DNA from: Ancylostoma caninum | Lineage: Eukaryota > Nematoda > Chromadorea > Rhabditida > Ancylostomatidae | Assembly: GCA_037903475.1 (NCBI GenBank) | Contig: JBAJFG010000106.1 | Location: 186,001 to 250,000, forward strand | Direction: 5' to 3' | Length of the DNA: 64,000 nt | Shown: piece after piece, positions 11,032-23,000 of the stretch | Layout: each line of letters begins with the position of its first letter | How positions within the stretch are numbered: the first letter of the stretch is position 1 | Notes under the pieces: generated by a model | Told to the model about the DNA's origin: nothing | The model's input: the letters and a program-made list of their open reading frames with translations, nothing else | Database searches by the model: none | Program-made: the position numbers and the translations under genes

Positions 11032-13580
11032 TGAACGCTAATGATGTCACGCTCAGACTAACAAAAAATTAGTACGCTCAAAAAATTAGCATCTAAGCGC
11101 AGCAGAGCAACTTTCTTTGGCGAGTACGTCTGATCATTGGCACGTAGCGGAACAAAATTTACTTCCAGGGCAGGTCCCCAAAGCAGCAGCAGGAGATTAC
11201 ACCTTCTCCTCTAGTCCTTCAGCTTACTATAGCCGATGGGATTCACTATCAGCACAATCTGGTATCTCTCAACACGGGGCTGCATTGAAAACAATGGCCA
11301 CACTACCGCAGTGAGCAAACGGTGTCGGAAATAATCGATGCTTCATGAAGCATCTATATTTTGACGTCGACTTAAAATCTGTGATAATGGGCTTTTTGGC
11401 CGTCACTAGAAAATACCATGAAACTGAACTATTGTAATATGGTTTTTCTCTTTGCAATTGCGAACGTCTAGAAAGGTTTTGGCCCTTCTTCGAAAGAAGA
11501 GCCTAGTTCCACTTTGAAGGTCAGTGACAAGGAAGATTCTTACGTGAAACATGTAGCATACTTAGGTAATCGAGCATCTCTTGGAGTTCGATAAAGTTGA
11601 TTGCCATTAGCACGGAAACTAATCTAGCGGGTAAAACAAAGATCCACAATCATCTCTCAAAGATGAACGAACAAACCCTGGAAAATGACGGTGTTTATAC
11701 AAAAGTTAATCGTTCGGAAGATTCATAAATGGATTCATAAATGGAATATACTGCAATGAATATACGCTCGCACAAAACAATGCCAAGGCAAAAAAAAGAT
11801 TTTCATTCAGGATTGCCTAACATTCAAAAACTGACGTCAAGGAGCAGCTCGTCAACGACTGATGAGACTAATCGTACTGGACAGAGTTTGGCACAGCAAT
11901 CTTGTCAGTTGGGGCATGGAGCGGCAGCACACGCGTAAAGCACCAAACTGGTCGCTCACCAAGGTGAAATTATCGATTTGCGTTGCAGTGGAAGCAACTC
12001 TATGTCCACAGAATGTGCTCTCATCAAAAGGAAGCTCTCAACAGAATCATTTTTTATTGGAAAAAAGAAAAGATGGGAAGGGATTGTGTATCATTGCACC
12101 GATGTTTGTCAATGCTCGCGCCTGCCGCGGCCGAGGGAGGTCCCGCGCGGTCCCTTAATGACCTGATCGCGGAGTCATCGGTTTGAGCAATTTCATGCAC
12201 TGCGACCGGAAAATTTCCGATCGTGCCCACTTAATGTGCGACCACACCGGTGCCACTAATGTACTGTGCCGTTCGTGGACGACACCTCCTTCAACTACAG
12301 TAATTTTCGCTATTGGGGCATTGCTGGCGCCATTCATGCTTTCTTGTGGGGCGGCATCGAGGCCACAATTTTCTGGAAAAGGGGTTGGTGTATCAAATCA
12401 GAACCACAACGTTAGGTGAATATGAAAAAATTCCAACAATCATGAATGACGGAGATATAGATTTGAACGGAATATGAGTTGAGTTCGCCATAACCTTTGA
12501 AGGAGATTATAAGGGTATAACTCTTGACATCCCTCTCAAATGTAAGACTCTCCGCACGTGGTAAGGGCCCACACGGTGAGCATTGCGGCATTTTGCAGGA
12601 AGAGAAAAAAATCATGCACCAATAAAAATGAGAGTTTAGGATGGTTTTTACGATGATAATGATAATGTTAGACTGGCGAGGGAATTGTTCAAGATTGACC
12701 CTGTAGATCACACTGACACATACAAGCCTGCACTTGCTTAGATGCATAGTCCAAGTTGATTTTAGTGAAGGGGTATCTACCCTGCCCAACGGTGCTAATA
12801 TGCAGTGTTGCAAAGCTAGGATTTGGAATCCTGAGTTTCTTCCTAATATAATATTCAGGTGCCCTCTAATCCACCTCACTTGTGCTACATGAACTTTTAC
12901 AGCAAAGTTATAGTAAATCTCTGCGCTCTTCTGTTCCAGCTAAAGTGATACACATGCAGTACTGGCGAAAAAGAAATCACCTTTTGAACTTTTGTTCATA
13001 ACTTCTTTTTTGGTGAAGCTTGAAGTTTCTAACTTAGGCAAGCAATGCAGCTTCTCATTGCAGGTGCAAAGAGGTGCTATTAATCTTACTGTGCTTGCGG
13101 GTTTTTCTAAGAAAATTTTTTCAAAGAAATATCTCAAGTTTGAACTGAATCACGCAACTTTGAATGCACGAATCGAAACGAGTTTACCGACTCAAAATTT
13201 ATGGTACCTTATGTGTTGGCTATAAGTTGGTTCACTTGTTAGAGGCAACAACTTCCTCATTAAACCTGGGTTCTGGTGTACTTCCTATGGCCACTGATTT
13301 TCTAAGAGCATTGTTTGAGTGACTGAACCGGTTTCAAGCACACTTACTTCGCTCTCTTACAAATAGACTCTGATATTTGCTGAAGACCATTGCTTTGCTG
13401 CGTGCTGTTTTTATTCCACCTAATTTCACTTAATTTTTACCTTGATGTTTGCTATCTTTTAATGTTGTATTTTGCAAAAGTGTGCGCATCACTACAGATA
13501 ACAATCTCTCAGCAAAGTTTTCATCTCTCCTAAAATAGAAATACAAGCCTCATAGTAAACCACACAGTGAGGTGACCTAA
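11032..13580. other. Intergenic stretch, no supported gene
   Basis: Open frames up to about 155 codons occur (the longest on minus at 12412-12879) but show no domain, no signal peptide and no splice-linked neighbours. A GC-rich block at about 12110-12370 differs in composition and may be a repeat remnant. Nothing else is seen. Confidence 0.4.
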
Positions 13581-13581
13581 A

Positions 13582-13780
13582 GTGGGCGCCCGGCAGGCAG
13601 CTTGCGGCGGAAGGAATCGGGAATCATGCGATCCCGACTGGTTGGCGGCGACCCCGCCTCACCGATTGCCTCAGGCAAGTGGTGGGCAGAGTGGATCAGC
13701 GCCTGTACGCTTTAGCTCGCCAGCTTTAGAACCTGCTGGGAACCAAACTAAATGGACAGAAGTACTAATTACTCCAAGGT
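13582..13780. repeat. GC-rich island, possible retroelement fragment
   Basis: About 200 bases much richer in G and C than either flank, open on + for 77 codons with a Pro/Gly/Ala-rich translation. The composition and the sharp edges suggest a fragment of a mobile element. I cannot name the family. Confidence 0.3.
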
Positions 13781-13867
13781 TGTGTTGGATTAGTTGTGAG
13801 AAGATACTAAATTGAGAGTAGTGTCAATGATTCACTTATGTGCGAAGCCCTGCAACACCAGCGCGGT

Positions 13868-13936
13868 TCGGAGGTGGCCGAGTGTGATGCGTTGTATGCC
13901 TCCACGCGTATGACCAGGGTTCGAGCCAGGCCATGG
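13868..13936 (+). repeat. tRNA-like sequence, SINE head or tRNA pseudogene
   Basis: TGGCCGAGTGT at 13874 resembles a pol III A box and GGTTCGAGCC at 13918 matches a B box, about 34 bases apart. The flanks do not pair into a convincing acceptor stem, so a tRNA-derived repeat or pseudogene is more likely than a working tRNA gene. Confidence 0.35.
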
Positions 13937-13939
13937 ACT

Positions 13940-15850
13940 TTCCGTTTGAGAACATACTCATGAATGTTTCCGAAGCATTTATAACAGCTCGGACTTTGAA
14001 TGAAATTATTTTCACTGATATTTTCTGGGGTGGGGGGGGGTGGCGATCAACATTTAGGTGCCGTACTTGTAGGGCCTGCTCTCTGCCCCAGTGCAGTGAA
14101 GGCTGGATTCAGTATTGGTTATGCACTTGGTTCGGGAACATTGTGCATACGTGCACGAGCTTTCGATTGGGAAAGTTCTTCCAGAAAGATATGAGCTCGT
14201 TAGATTGACCAGGTAGTGGTTTCCAGACGCAAAAGTGCTTAGTTCTACAACATATTCATTAGAAAATATGTGTCTGTTAATTGAAAACACTGATTCCGAG
14301 ACCAATAAAAGGGTTATTGTTACTAGACGCGTACATATGAGAAGCGTGATTGCGCGAATGTTGAGTAACTCCAGTCGCAGTCCTGACACAACTCAGACGC
14401 AGGTGAAACGCACGCGTTCGCGGCCTCGTGTTGTTTGCGTTGTATTTCCATTCAGGATGGTACGTAATCACTGCGATGATCTGTTTCCACGGAAAATACT
14501 CCGCAAATAGATGCACATTTTATTAGGGCCGCGTGCGAATACACTAGGAAATTACTGCACGAATTTTGTTCGTATTTTGGATACAGGAAGGTTATTCCAT
14601 GAGTTGATCACAACTACAAACAACATTCTGCACGCTATTTCCTCATTTTCCCATAAATTAGCGTGTTCCACCAACGTACTACGGCAAGTGGAACTCCATA
14701 GAAGATGTTTGGTGAAAAACAGATACGAATTTACTATTCAGCGCAAATAGCAGAAACATAAATAAAAAATATTTAAAAAATTCTAAAAAATATATAAAAA
14801 TAAAATAAATATATACATAAAGTGACAATTAACATTTATTAAAAACAACATTAACCATAACAAATAAGAGATCACACTGGTGGTTTCAATGAACACAAGG
14901 CCAAGCTAGACATAGGAATCTGACGTTGTACGCAGAAGGAATGTGCTACTATCAGGAAGACTTCAACTGATTCAGTGAAAACTGGAGAGCCATTGCATCA
15001 GAACAAGGTCGCCCATATGTGGCTTCTAAAAACATGAAAAAGAAGTCATCACAAAAATTCTGATGAAAATACCTAAATTACGAGAGCAGTAGTGCGCCTT
15101 AGCGATAAGCACCGAGAATTCTTGCCAAATCCTGCTTTCATGATGACGACAAATGACAGACCTCGTCATTCACCGTTTTTAGTGTTTGTAGCGTTAAATC
15201 AGGATCGAATTGTGTAATGCAGGAAAAAACGACCCTCTCAAAACCACACCGACCACCTTCATTTTTGTTTAATAAACAGAAAAAAACAATTCTACGAATC
15301 GCCCTCAACTAGAAACCGATCCGGAATATCGGATATAGCATTACTAGGTCAAAGATTATGTAAATTAAAAATAGAGCGAACATAAATCGAATTCCTCAAA
15401 GAAAAGAAAATCAAAAAAACCTTACTTTTGGGCTCAGCTCTGTATAAGCCGTTACCGTTGGACTGTTGCATCTTTGGCACATAGTTGCACAAACAAATAT
15501 TGGAAGAGCTGTCGGGTAGTGAGAACCTAAATGGCAGAAAAGTATGAAAGGAATAGAGAGAATGAATCGTATATACATAGTTGAAACGATATACCTATTA
15601 CGGACGAGAAATTGCGCTGCCATAGGTAAAGCCACATCAGATCGGTGGGGAAGTAATCGACAAAGCCTTGAACTGCTCCTACAGTCATATACTGTTATCA
15701 CAGCCTACTGAAAAAGCCTACACGTAGCATACCTAGAAACGAATAAGACACACTGAATCATGCATGTCGCAGACTACCGCGATCTTCCTTGTTATGAGCA
15801 ACAAATGCTTTCCAAAAGCCGCAAACGAATACCTGAAATGTGATCAGTGC
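13940..15850. other. Intergenic stretch, AT-rich
   Basis: Includes a very AT-rich low-complexity part at about 14755-14850. Short overlapping frames on both strands near 14000-14510 show no family signature. No supported gene. Confidence 0.4.
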
Positions 15851-16322
15851 TTAAAGGCAGCAGGAGCTGGAATTCTCGACTCTGAGCTGAGCTGGGGGTG
15901 GTGAAGTACAGACTCAGCACATCATAAATGTGAAACGAACACAGACAATGATGGCTTACCTGAAGAGAAAATGGAACATTCGTCGCGAACACGCCTGGCC
16001 GTGTTCGCGCGCGGACGGGTTTTCCCCGGCTCAAAAGCCATTGCGGCACGTGGTTTTGGCCGAGTCCCGCCATGAAACCCTGTGAATTGAATGCATTTCG
16101 TTTTCCCGTTGCGCCAAACCACGTACCGCAATGGCTTTTTGCGCCGGGGAAAACTCGTCCGCGCGCGAACACTGCCAGGAGTGTTCGCGACGAATGTTCC
16201 ATTTTCTCTGCAGGTAAGCCATCATTGTCTGTGTTCGTTTCACATTTATGATGTGCTGGGTCTGTACTTCATCACCCACAGCTCAGCTCGGAGTCGAGGA
16301 TTTCAGCTCCTGCTGCCTTTAA
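15851..16322. mobile_element. 472-bp foldback MITE, copy 1
   Basis: An almost complete palindrome. It opens TTAAAGGCAGCAGGAGCTG and closes CAGCTCCTGCTGCCTTTAA, and each arm is about 200 bp long with a GC-rich inner part (CGTCGCGAACAC, GCGCGGACG). A short unpaired centre contains GTCCCGCCATGAAACCC. A second full copy lies at 29999-30469 with its centre reversed. The ends fit TA, TTA or TTAA target duplication, so the superfamily (Tc1/mariner, Harbinger or piggyBac type) is open. Frames read from it are by-products. Confidence 0.85.
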
Positions 16323-16323
16323 C

Positions 16324-16470
16324 AAGTGATAATCAGGAAAAATCCCCAGTAGCCTATTGCTTTTTGAGGCATTCCAGTGAAAAGCAGGCCATTTATGTGA
16401 TAATCAGGAAAAATCCCCTGTAGCCTATTGCTTTTTGAGGCATTCCAGTGAAAAGCAGGCCATTTATGGA
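16324..16470. repeat. 72-bp direct duplication beside the MITE
   Basis: Two almost identical 72-bp units in tandem, starting GTGATAATCAGGAAAAATCC and ending GCAGGCCATTTAT, right at the edge of the foldback MITE. They differ by one base near the start (CCAGTAG against CCTGTAG). Confidence 0.8.
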
Positions 16471-19400
16471 TGCAAAAGTGGGTACAGGGCCTTGCTTTTC
16501 TTTGCCAGTGATTAACAAAGGCCAAATGGATTGTTCGGAACAGTACTTGTAATTGGTACTACAAGACAACATATATAAATGATTAAAGAGGCGAAAAAAA
16601 AATATGACGATAAAATGTTGGAAAGATTATTGGGTACATGAACAAAGCAGAAATCATGAAGAATACAAGTATCAACCTTGTATACGCTTTTGTTTGCATT
16701 CGTGAACAGCATGCGGAACAACAGGACGGTTTAAGAAGTCATGCGTTAGCATTTGCTTTCTGGAGCCAGCGAGAACACTATTGCCCGATTCCGGTGCTAA
16801 AAAAGGATCTTATCAGTATTGCTCTCGAGCTTTACACCACGGGTAATAGGACACACCCGTCAGTGTGGGGTCCAAAATCGTTTGCCGCTTGACCGAACTC
16901 TTAGATAGCGTGTCCGTCGGTCTGAATTTCATGCGAAAGATGCACGACGACATGGCTCTACCTGAGAAAAAGCAATGAACACTTGTCCAAATAATCTTCT
17001 GGGAGCACAAAGGATTACATATCCACTACCTTGCTGAAACAAATTTGAACCCATGAAGGAAATGGAATGTGAGAGGAGCAGCAATTCCTAATTGTACCAA
17101 AATCTTTTCAATTACAAACGTATGAATGACATAATGAAATCTATTGCCAAGGGAAGTGCACGAAATTGAGCTGCTAATTCAAGACGACACCCATATGGCT
17201 AGAACGTCTGTCCAAAATGATGTTTAAAATACTTTAATACTAGAAATTTGCTAAACGGTCAGTAAGGGCGCCAACCACTAGACGAAATATAATTGCGGTG
17301 ACCAACTTCCATGAGCCCCGCTTATCAGCTACGGAGCTCTGTTGTGGAGAATATGTGGAGCGGCTTCTCGGCTGTCAGTAGCTGTGGATGAGATCTGAAC
17401 GCATATCCTCCACCTGGTGTACTGTGGCACATGGGAGCTTGCATCTTATTGCCCAACAGCAACTCCTCCATTCTCCCACCATCAATCCTGCGCAAAGATG
17501 GGCACCAAAACCCCTTTATGTACAACATCCATATTAGAGCTCGACGTATTCAGTGCCGCGGAATTAGACATTTGAGATCTAACAAACCAAAGCGTTCCGT
17601 GAGAATGTCAACAATGGTCTTAGTCAGAGACCATTCAAACTGAAACAACACGCTCCAAAAGTTTTATCGCAGCTTGGCTATATGTTTAATGCAAGACAGT
17701 TTTAGCAAAGGAAGTGCATAAACGGTGCAAAATACATTCAAACGAAGGGATGTACGTTCATTTCGTTCATCTTGATTAGTTGGTTAGTTAACACGTTGAA
17801 GTTTTTGTCATTATTTGAAAGAGCGGTATCCATGGGCAGCTGCAAATATGTGACTTGCTGATTCTCCGATTTTCGCTTTCAGAAGAAATTTAGAAGATGA
17901 AGTACCAAACATGTTATACGAATTTAAATGACGGAAGACATGCGCACAAATTTACCACACTTCGCGCTAGACGTTTAAGGAATATTTGCAGCCTAGTAAA
18001 TGATTCTTTTCACGGAGTTTAACTTTTTCAAACTTCAACGCCATCAAAATCAGCATTCGAGATTCATTGGACCAAAAGATTCTGTAAGAATCTAATAATT
18101 ATCAAGATAAGAGACTCTAACTTTAATTACTTCTAATATGTACCGTTCTCTGTTAAATGTTTGGTCTGATAGTTTCCGAAAAATATTTTCTGAAACACTC
18201 ATTGAAATTTCACCTATATATTTATTTTCTTAGTTTGGCTCGAATCTTTGCTTAAAGATAGCACTCACGATAAAAAACGTCCTCGATTTCTTCCTGAAAT
18301 TTTACTCTGGAGGCTACTCTTGTGCCCATAGTAGAGGAAAAACCATGAAAAAAAGGCTACGTTTGCGAGGAATACTATGTTGTATTTTGCCAATCCATGT
18401 CCATTTGTACGAGATCTATGAGATGGGTGCGGCCGCCGAGGTGCGGAATAGATCACCGCTATCCGAAAATACTGATCGATCCTGTATCAGCTGAGAAACA
18501 CAGCCGCACACGATCAAAGAGGATGGGGCGGGGTTGAGCATGGCGGTCGCATTTGTACATGCGTACGAGTTTTATTACTCGAGTAACTGCACGATTCGGA
18601 GTGATTCCTTTTGCAGTTACGCTCCAATTGATGACACCTTTAAAATAAGCACAAATGCAAGAGAACTTTTTTCAGCGTGAGTGCTGCCTTTAAATTCAGT
18701 GGAAAAAAATTGGGATGCGGTGGTAACACCATTCTCCTCAGTGATCTTCCACGATGGCAACACCTGCGTTAATCCCTCGGATTCCTTAGGATAAAGTTCC
18801 CACCTCTCACGTAGCAGAGATCATCTTAACGCAGTCATACGCTTTGAACAGCAGCTACTGGAATGATGAGGACTTAATGTTGGAGTAAGAGAAATTAATC
18901 TCTCTTTTTTTTTGTTTTCGAGCACCACATTTGCACAGAGTACAAATTTCAGCAGTAGAACAGATTTCGAGTGCACTTTGGTAGTGTTGCACACATCGCG
19001 ATTCGGCGAGTGATTCCAAAATGTTTCCAAGATGGTGGTATTCACACAATCAAATTACTAATTGGTCTAGATATTTTTGAGGAACTAAAGATTCCCAAAA
19101 CGTTCGTTTCAGACTTATTTGGATATATAATATAGGTATGATTTCATTCATTTGGCGACGACAAAAATGGTCTTGATCAAACTGCCCATGCAATTTCTCA
19201 CAAGAAGCTTCTCCGAATAATTCTTTCACTCACACATCCTAAAAGCTTTGTCACATTCTAGCTCGTGTCCGTCTCTGCGTAGGCAGTTAGATGCAAACCC
19301 CGATGCTAAAGTATACCAGGTGAACGGGACGAATCGACCCCTATGCCGGTACTGACAGCCGAGGAGTCGCGCCAGACGTCCTACAGCTCAGATTCCCATA

Positions 19401-20020
19401 GCTGATAGGCGGAGCCTACGAATGTCGCTCGCCGCAATTATATTTCGCCTGATGGGCTAAACCCGGTCAGTAGAAGCTCAAAAAAAGAATGAAAAACTAA
19501 TGCACGCTGAGTGACTTGATCCCTTGAGCATGTTCACTCTTGTTCATGTCTTCACAAAAAGTATACAAATGATCTTGGAACGGGTGCAACATCTTTTCGA
19601 CCTCCTAAAAATATGGTAGCATGGTGCGATTAGCGGTGGCATGCAGAATCTGTAGGAAATTCCCCTCCTGCTGCAAAAGTCAACAACGTAGGGCTTTCGG
19701 ATCAAACATGATTGCAGTGGGTTTTCTGAAGATATTATTGTTCTATTTCAAATGAAACTTAGCATCCTTCAAAAACATTAGTCAATACCTTCACCTCTGA
19801 TCACTGAACTATTTGACGTCAATCATGACTTATAATAACGGGCTTAGTCTGTTTTGATGTCTGTCTGTATGAATGTGTGTCAAACCGTTACGAAATTCTA
19901 CAATTGGTCAGTGATCGTGATTGTGAGATCATATAAAAGCCTAGGAATGGGTGTGGTATGGTTGAGTGGGGTAGGGATGAGATCAAGGAGAAGGTTGGAC
20001 AATGTGTCAATGGAGTCAAT
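16471..20020. other. Intergenic stretch with one GC-rich island
   Basis: No supported gene across about 3.5 kb. A segment at about 19255-19480 is GC-rich against AT-rich flanks (it includes GAACGGGACGAATCGACCCC) and looks like a fragment of a repeated element, possibly the 5' part of a retroelement, which is inference only. The rest shows only short chance frames. Confidence 0.4.
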
Positions 20021-20021
20021 A

Positions 20022-23000
20022 CGGAAGGGCTGCGCCGGCGTCCAAAAGTGGGGGGACAGGTCCAACGCTGTGATAAGGCTTCGCCGGCACTCAAAATTGG
20101 GGACGACGGGTCCAACGGTGTGACAAGGGTGCGCCGGCGCCCAGAAGTGGGGGAGATGGGTCGAACACTGTGATGAGGGTGCGCCAGCGTCGAAAAGTGG
20201 GGGAAGACGGGTCCACCACTCTGATAAAGGTGCGCCGACGCCCAATGTGGGGGAGACGGGTCCACCACTGTGATAAGGGTGCGCCGGCGCCCAAAGTGGG
20301 GGGAGAGGGTCCACCACTGTGATAAGGGTGCGTCGGCGCCCAAAGTGGGGGGATTCACTGCTGTGATAAGGTTGCGCCGGCGCCCAAAGTGGGGGAGACG
20401 GGTCCACCACTGTGAGAAGGGTGCGTCGGCGCCCAAAGTGGGGGGACGGCTTCACTGCTGTGATAAGGGTGCGTCGGCGCCCAAAGTGGGGGGACGGGTC
20501 CACTGCTGTGATAAGGGTGCGCCGGCGCCCAAAGTGGGGGGAGACGGGTCCACCACTGTGATAAGGGTACGCCGGTGCCCAAAGTGGGGGAGACGGGTCC
20601 ATCACTGTGATAAGGTTGCGCCAGCGCCCAAAGTGGGGAGACGGGTCCACCACTGTGATAAGGGTGCGCCGGCGCCCAAACTGGGAGGGGACGGGTCCAC
20701 CACTGTGATAAGGGTGCGTCGGCGCCCAAAGTGGGGGGATTCACTGCTGTGATAAGGTTGCGCCGGCGCCCAAAGTGGGGGAGACGGGTCCACCACTGTG
20801 ATAAGGGTGCGTCGGCGCCCAAAGTGGGGGGATTCACTGCTGTGATAAGGTTGCGCCGGCGCCCAAAGTGGGGGAGACGGGTCCACCACTGTGATAAGGG
20901 TGCGTCGGCGCCCAAAGTGGGGGGAGACGGGTCCACCACTGTGATAAGGGTGCGTCGGCGCCCAAAGTGGGGGGATTCACTGCTGTGATAAGGTTGCGCC
21001 GGCGCCCAAAGTGGAGGAGACGGGTCCACCACTGTGATATGGGTGCACCGGCGCCCAATGTGGGGGGAGACGGGTCCACCACTGTGATAAGGGTGCGCCG
21101 GCGCCCAAAGTGGGAGGGGACGGGTCCACCACTGTGATAAGGGTGCGCCGGCGCCCAAAGTGGGAGGGGTCCACGGGTCCACCACTGTGATAAGGGTGCG
21201 CCGGCGCCCAAAGTGGGGGGAGACGGGTCCACTGCTGTGATAAGGGTGAGTCGGCGCCCAAAGTGGGGGGACGGGTCCACTGCTGTGATAAGGGTGCGTC
21301 GGCGCCCAAAGTGGGGGGAGGGGTCCACTGCTGTGATAAGGGTGCGCCGGCGCCCAAAGTGGGGGGAGACGGGTCCACCACTGTGATAAGGGTACGCCGG
21401 TGCCCAAAGTGGGGGAGACGGGTCCATCACTGTGATAAGGGTGCGTCGGCGCCCAAAGTGGGAGGGGACGGGTCCACCACTGTGATAAGGGTGCGTCGGC
21501 CACCACTGTGATAAGGGTGCGTCGGCGCCCAAAGTGGGGGGATTCACTGCTGTGATAAGGTTGCGCGGGCGCCCAAAGTGGGGGAGACGGGTCCACCACT
21601 GTGATATGGGTGCACCGGCGCCCAATGGGGGGGAGACGGGTCCACCACTGTGATAAGGGTGCGCCGGCGCCCAAAGTGGGAGGGGACGGGTCCACCACTG
21701 TGATAAGGGTGCGCCGGCGCCCAAAGTGGGGGGAGACGGGTCCACCACCGTGATAAGGGTGCGCCGGCGCCCAAAGTGGGGGGGAGACGGGTCCACCACT
21801 GTGATAAGGGTGCGCCGGCGCCCAAAGTGGGGGGAGACGACGAGTCCACTGCTGTGATAAGGGTGCGTCGGCGCCCAAAGTGGGGGGAGACGGGTCCACT
21901 GCTGTGATAAGGGTGCGTCGGCGCCCAAAGTGGGGGGACGGGTCCACCACTGTGATAAGGGTACGCCGGTGCCCAAAGTGGGGGAGACGGGTCCACCACT
22001 CTGATAAAGGTGCGCCGACGCCCAATGTGGGGGAGACGGGTCCACCACTGTGATAAGGGTGCGCCGGCGCCCAAAGTGGGGGGAGAGGGTCCACCACTGT
22101 GATAAGGGTGCGTCGGCGCCCAAAGTGGGGGGATTCACTGCTGTGATAAGGTTGCGCCGGCGCCCAAAGTGGGGGAGACGGGTCCACCACTGTGAGAAGG
22201 GTGCGTCGGCGCCCAAAGTGGGGGACGGCTTCACTGCTGTGATAAGGGTGCGTCGGCGCCCAAAGTGGGGGGACGGGTCCACTGCTGTGATAAGGGTGCG
22301 CCGGCGCCCAAAGTGGGAGACGGGTCCACCACTGTGATAAGGGTACGCCGGTGCCCAAAGTGGGGGAGACGGGTCCATCACTGTGATAAGGTTGCGCCGG
22401 CGCCCAAACTGGGAGGGGACGGGTCCACCACTGTGATAAGGGTGCGTCGGCGCCCAAAGTGGGGGGATTCACTGCTGTGATAAGGTTGCGCCGGCGCCCA
22501 AAGTGGGGGAGACGGGTCCACCACTGTGATATGGGTGCACCGGCGCCCAATGTGGGGGGAGACGGGTCCACCACTGTGATAAGGGTGCGCCGGCGCCCAA
22601 AGTGGGAGGGGACGGGTCCACCACTGTGATAAGGGTGCGCCGGCGCCCAAAGTGGGGGGAGACGGGTCCACCACCGTGATAGAGGTAAGGGCGCGCCGGC
22701 GACCAAAGTGGGGAGAGACGGGTCCACCACTGTGATAAGGGTGCGCCGGCGCCCAAAGTGGGGGGAGACGGGTCCACTGCTGTGATAAGGGTGAAGTCGG
22801 CGCCCAAGCGGGGGGACGGGTCCACTGCTGTGATAAGGCTGCGCCGGTGCCCAAAGTGGGGGGAGACGGGTCCATCACTGTGATAAGGCTGCGCCGGCAC
22901 TAAAAGTGGGGGGAGACGGGTCCACCACTGTGATAAGGGTGCGCCGGCGCCCAAAGTGGGGGGAGACGGGTCCACCACTCTGATAAAGGTGCGCCGGCGC

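Noticed and set aside
20355..22730. 791-codon minus-strand frame (and several of 500-560 codons nearby)
   Set aside because: It is the satellite unit read through without stops. Equivalent frames exist in all three minus-strand phases and no start, splice or domain supports a protein.
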